DNA of 64,000 nucleotides from Piscicola geometra (taxonomy: Eukaryota > Annelida > Clitellata > Hirudinida > Piscicolidae): NCBI GenBank assembly GCA_943735955.1, contig CALSEQ010000043.1, positions 439,001 to 503,000 of the forward strand, given 5' to 3'. The translations under genes and the position numbers were made by a program. Positions 62,199 through 64,000 of the stretch are shown in pieces (within the stretch, counting starts at the first letter, position 1; the number at the start of each line of letters is the position of its first letter). The notes under the pieces were generated by a model. The model did no database searches and was not told where the DNA came from. It worked only from the letters and a program-made list of their open reading frames with translations.

Positions 62199-63492
62199 CT
62201 ACTCTAGGGGATTTTTCCTACGAGAACTCTGGTGCTTTTCAGAAAATTTGTTTTCTGAACACCTCAGTATAGGATCAGAGAAGCGCTTAAGAGCCCGTCG
62301 AAACTCTGTGAGTGAGCGGATCCAAACGGTCCGGCGCCCAAAAAGTCCCACCGGCAATGGCCGCAAGGTTCTTTGCTCAGTACTTCGAGGATACCGGACA
62401 AAGTGGAACAGACCTTGCTCTATGTCAACACGGGCTAAAACCCCACAGGCTTGCATAGAGTGTAGGATCGGTCACTGCCCCTGGATGCCTATGATAGGCC
62501 GCTGATCCTTACTCCCACCCACACACATCAGACAGTCCGAGGCCAATACGGCGCCAATTTTTTTACTTCTTTATCTTTACTCCCCATGCACCCCCACACC
62601 AAATTCTTTTTACCCTCCAACCAAACCTACAGGCAAATGGTTGTCCTCACTGTCTCACCCTAATCCCAACCCCACACACATGGACAGCGCGAAAGATCCA
62701 TGGAGGATACACCGAACACCCCCACTGTTGTCACACAGCGATTTGTCACTTTCTCTGAAAGTTTCATTTCGATCGATAGGTGCCTCACCACTCTGTTGAT
62801 AGCCTAGACGGCTGCTTTCTCTGTTTCCCTCGCCGGAAATTTTCCCTACTCTAGGGGATTTTTCCTACGAGAACTCTGGTGCTTTTCAGAAAATTTGTTT
62901 TCTGAACACCTCAGTATAGGATCAGAGAAGCGCTTAAGAGCCCGTCGAAACTCTGTGAGTGAGCGGATCCAAACGGTCCGGCGCCCAAAAAGTCCCACCG
63001 GCAATGGCCGCAAGGTTCTTTGCTCAGTACTTCGAGGATACCGGACAAAGTGGAACAGACCTGTCTCTATGTCAACACGGGCTAAAACCCCACAGGCTTG
63101 CATAGAGTGTAGGATCGGTCACTGCCCCTGGATGCCTATGATAGGCCGCTGATCCTTACTCCCACCCACACACATCAGACAGTCCGAGGCCAATACGGCG
63201 CCAATTTTTTTACTTCTTTATCTTTACTCCCCATGCACCCCCACACCAAATTCTTTTTACCCTCCAACCAAACCTACAGGCAAATGGTTGTCCTCACTGT
63301 CTCACCCTAATCCCAACCCCACACACATGGACAGCGCGAAAGATCCATGGAGGATACACCGAACACCCCCACTGTTGTCACACAGCGATTTGTCACTTTC
63401 TCTGAAAGTTTCATTTCGATCGATAGGTGCCTCACCACTCTGTTGATAGCCTAGACGGCTGCTTTCTCTGTTTCCCTCGCCGGAAATTTTCC
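62199..63492. repeat. Single-monomer duplication, offset 647 bp
   Basis: Units at 62199 and 62846 share GAAGCGCTTAAG and GTCCCACCGGC. The second differs at GACCTGTCTC near 63060, where the first has GACCTTGCTC. Confidence 0.75.
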
Positions 63493-64000
63493 CTACTCTA
63501 GGGGATTTTTCCTACGAGAACTCTGGTGCTTTTCAGAAAATTTGTTTTCTGAACACTTCAGTATAGGATCAGAGAAGAGCTTAAGAGCCCGTCGAAACTC
63601 TGTGAGTGAGCGGATCCAAACGGTCCGGCGCCCAAAAAGTCCCACCGGCAATGGCCGCAAGGTTCTTTGCTCAGTACTTCGAGGATACCGGACAAAGTGG
63701 AACAGACCTTGCTCTATGTAAACACGGGCTAAAACCCCACAGGCTTGCATAGAGTGTAGGATCGGTCACTGCCCCTGGATGCCTATGATAGGCCGCTGAT
63801 CCTTACTCCCACCCACACACATCAGACAGTCCGAGGCCAATACGGCGCCAATTTTTTTACTTCTTTATCTTTACTCCCCATGCACCCCCACACCAAATTC
63901 TTTTTACCCTCCAACCAAACCTACAGGCAAATGGTTGTCCTCACTGTCTCACCCTAATCCCAACCCCACACACATGGACAGCGCGAAAGATCCATGGAGG
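63493..64000. repeat. Right partial monomer
   Basis: The first 508 bp of a right-subfamily monomer, with CACTTCAG near 63554, ATGTAAACACGGG and CATCAGACAG. It ends at CATGGAGG, so the array continues to the right of the window. Confidence 0.95.

Larger units (their letters stand above)
1..64000. repeat. Tandem satellite array, 646/647-bp monomer, about 99 copies
   Basis: The same block recurs head to tail with no interruption or inversion. Using the motif CTACTCTAGG (or its variants) as unit start, units begin at 138, 785, 1431, 2078, 2724, 3370, 4016, 4662, 5308, 5955, 6602, 7248, 7894, 8541, 9187, 9833, 10480, 11126, 11772, 12418, 13065, 13711, 14357, 15003, 15648, 16294, 16940, 17586, 18232, 18878, 19524, 20170, 20817, 21464, 22111, 22758, 23405, 24052, 24699, 25346, 25993, 26640, 27287, 27933, 28580, 29226, 29873, 30520, 31155, 31802, 32449, 33096, 33742, 34388, 35035, 35681, 36328, 36974, 37621, 38267, 38914, 39560, 40207, 40853, 41500, then every 647 bp to 46029, 46675, every 647 bp to 54439, 55085, 55732, 56378, 57025, 57672, 58318, 58965, 59611 and every 647 bp to 63493. 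Spacing is 646 or 647 except 645 (unit 24) and 635 (unit 48). The array continues past both window edges. A satellite in eukaryotic heterochromatin is the natural reading; its family name is not recognised. Confidence 0.98.
52100..64000. repeat. Right subfamily block
   Basis: CATCAGACAG replaces CATGAGACAG at about 52181, 54121, 55414, 57354, 58647 and then in every unit from about 59940 to the end. TACCCTCCAACC, CAAATTC or CAAAGTC, and ACACGGG (loss of the CCCGGG site) travel with it. The new type alternates with the older one inside the 5-mer and becomes the only type on the right, so it may predominate beyond the window. Confidence 0.75.

Noticed and set aside
1..64000. Protein-coding genes from the many open frames of 60-150 codons
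   Set aside because: All lie inside the repeat and overlap on both strands. Many start at TTG or GTG. Products of 76 or 90 residues interchange with one C in a homopolymer, and stops come and go between copies (the 150-codon frames at 24553 and 26494 exist only because TAG became AAG). No known domain, signal peptide or family motif is visible.
1..64000. CRISPR array
   Set aside because: The period is 646/647 bp and the whole unit repeats. There are no short direct repeats separated by unique spacers and no cas genes.
1..64000. Prokaryotic or phage origin
   Set aside because: No coding density, operons, ribosome-binding sites or phage genes. A 64-kb homogeneous tandem array points to a eukaryotic genome.

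Overview
The whole window is one uninterrupted tandem satellite array. A monomer of 646 or 647 bp repeats head to tail, always in the same orientation, from base 1 to base 64000. There are 98 complete anchor-to-anchor units plus a 137-bp left piece and a 508-bp right piece, about 99 copies in all. I found no unique DNA, inserted transposon, rRNA, tRNA or credible protein gene. Arrays of this size and regularity are typical of eukaryotic heterochromatin (centromeric, pericentromeric, subtelomeric or B-chromosome satellite). The sequence alone does not tell me the clade or the chromosomal position.

Layout. Units 1-31 (to about 19.8 kb) form a left subfamily. Most of its units have a five-C tract, CACACAGATGG and CATTGTTG, and many carry a linked CTCTGTG/CATCGAG pair. 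Units 32 to about 81 (20-52 kb) form a middle subfamily, mostly with a six-base C-tract, CACACACATGG and CTCTATG/CATAGAG. From about 52 kb a right subfamily appears, marked by CATCAGACAG and CCCTCCAACC, and it is fixed from about 59.9 kb. One higher-order repeat does not run through the array. It is instead a chain of local segmental duplications of 1, 2, 3, 4 or 5 monomers. The clearest are a 3-mer of 1,941 bp at 23.7-27.6 kb, a 4-mer of 2,586 bp at 33.7-38.9 kb, a 4-mer of 2,588 bp at 40.3-46.0 kb and a 5-mer of 3,233 bp at 53.0-59.2 kb. A diverged orphan monomer at 46.0-46.7 kb ends the second 4-mer block abruptly.

Inside the monomer, a 70-bp segment holds two neighbouring dyads: an imperfect 14-nt inverted repeat and a perfect 9-nt inverted repeat. 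It is followed by a balanced-composition part, a T7 tract and a strongly C-rich, G-poor part. Many differences between copies are C-to-T or G-to-A changes at CpG, consistent with methylated, silent DNA. Short open frames recur in every copy on both strands. They shift with one-base changes in a C tract and look like by-products of the repeat. No multi-gene system is present; the interest lies in the array's architecture and turnover.
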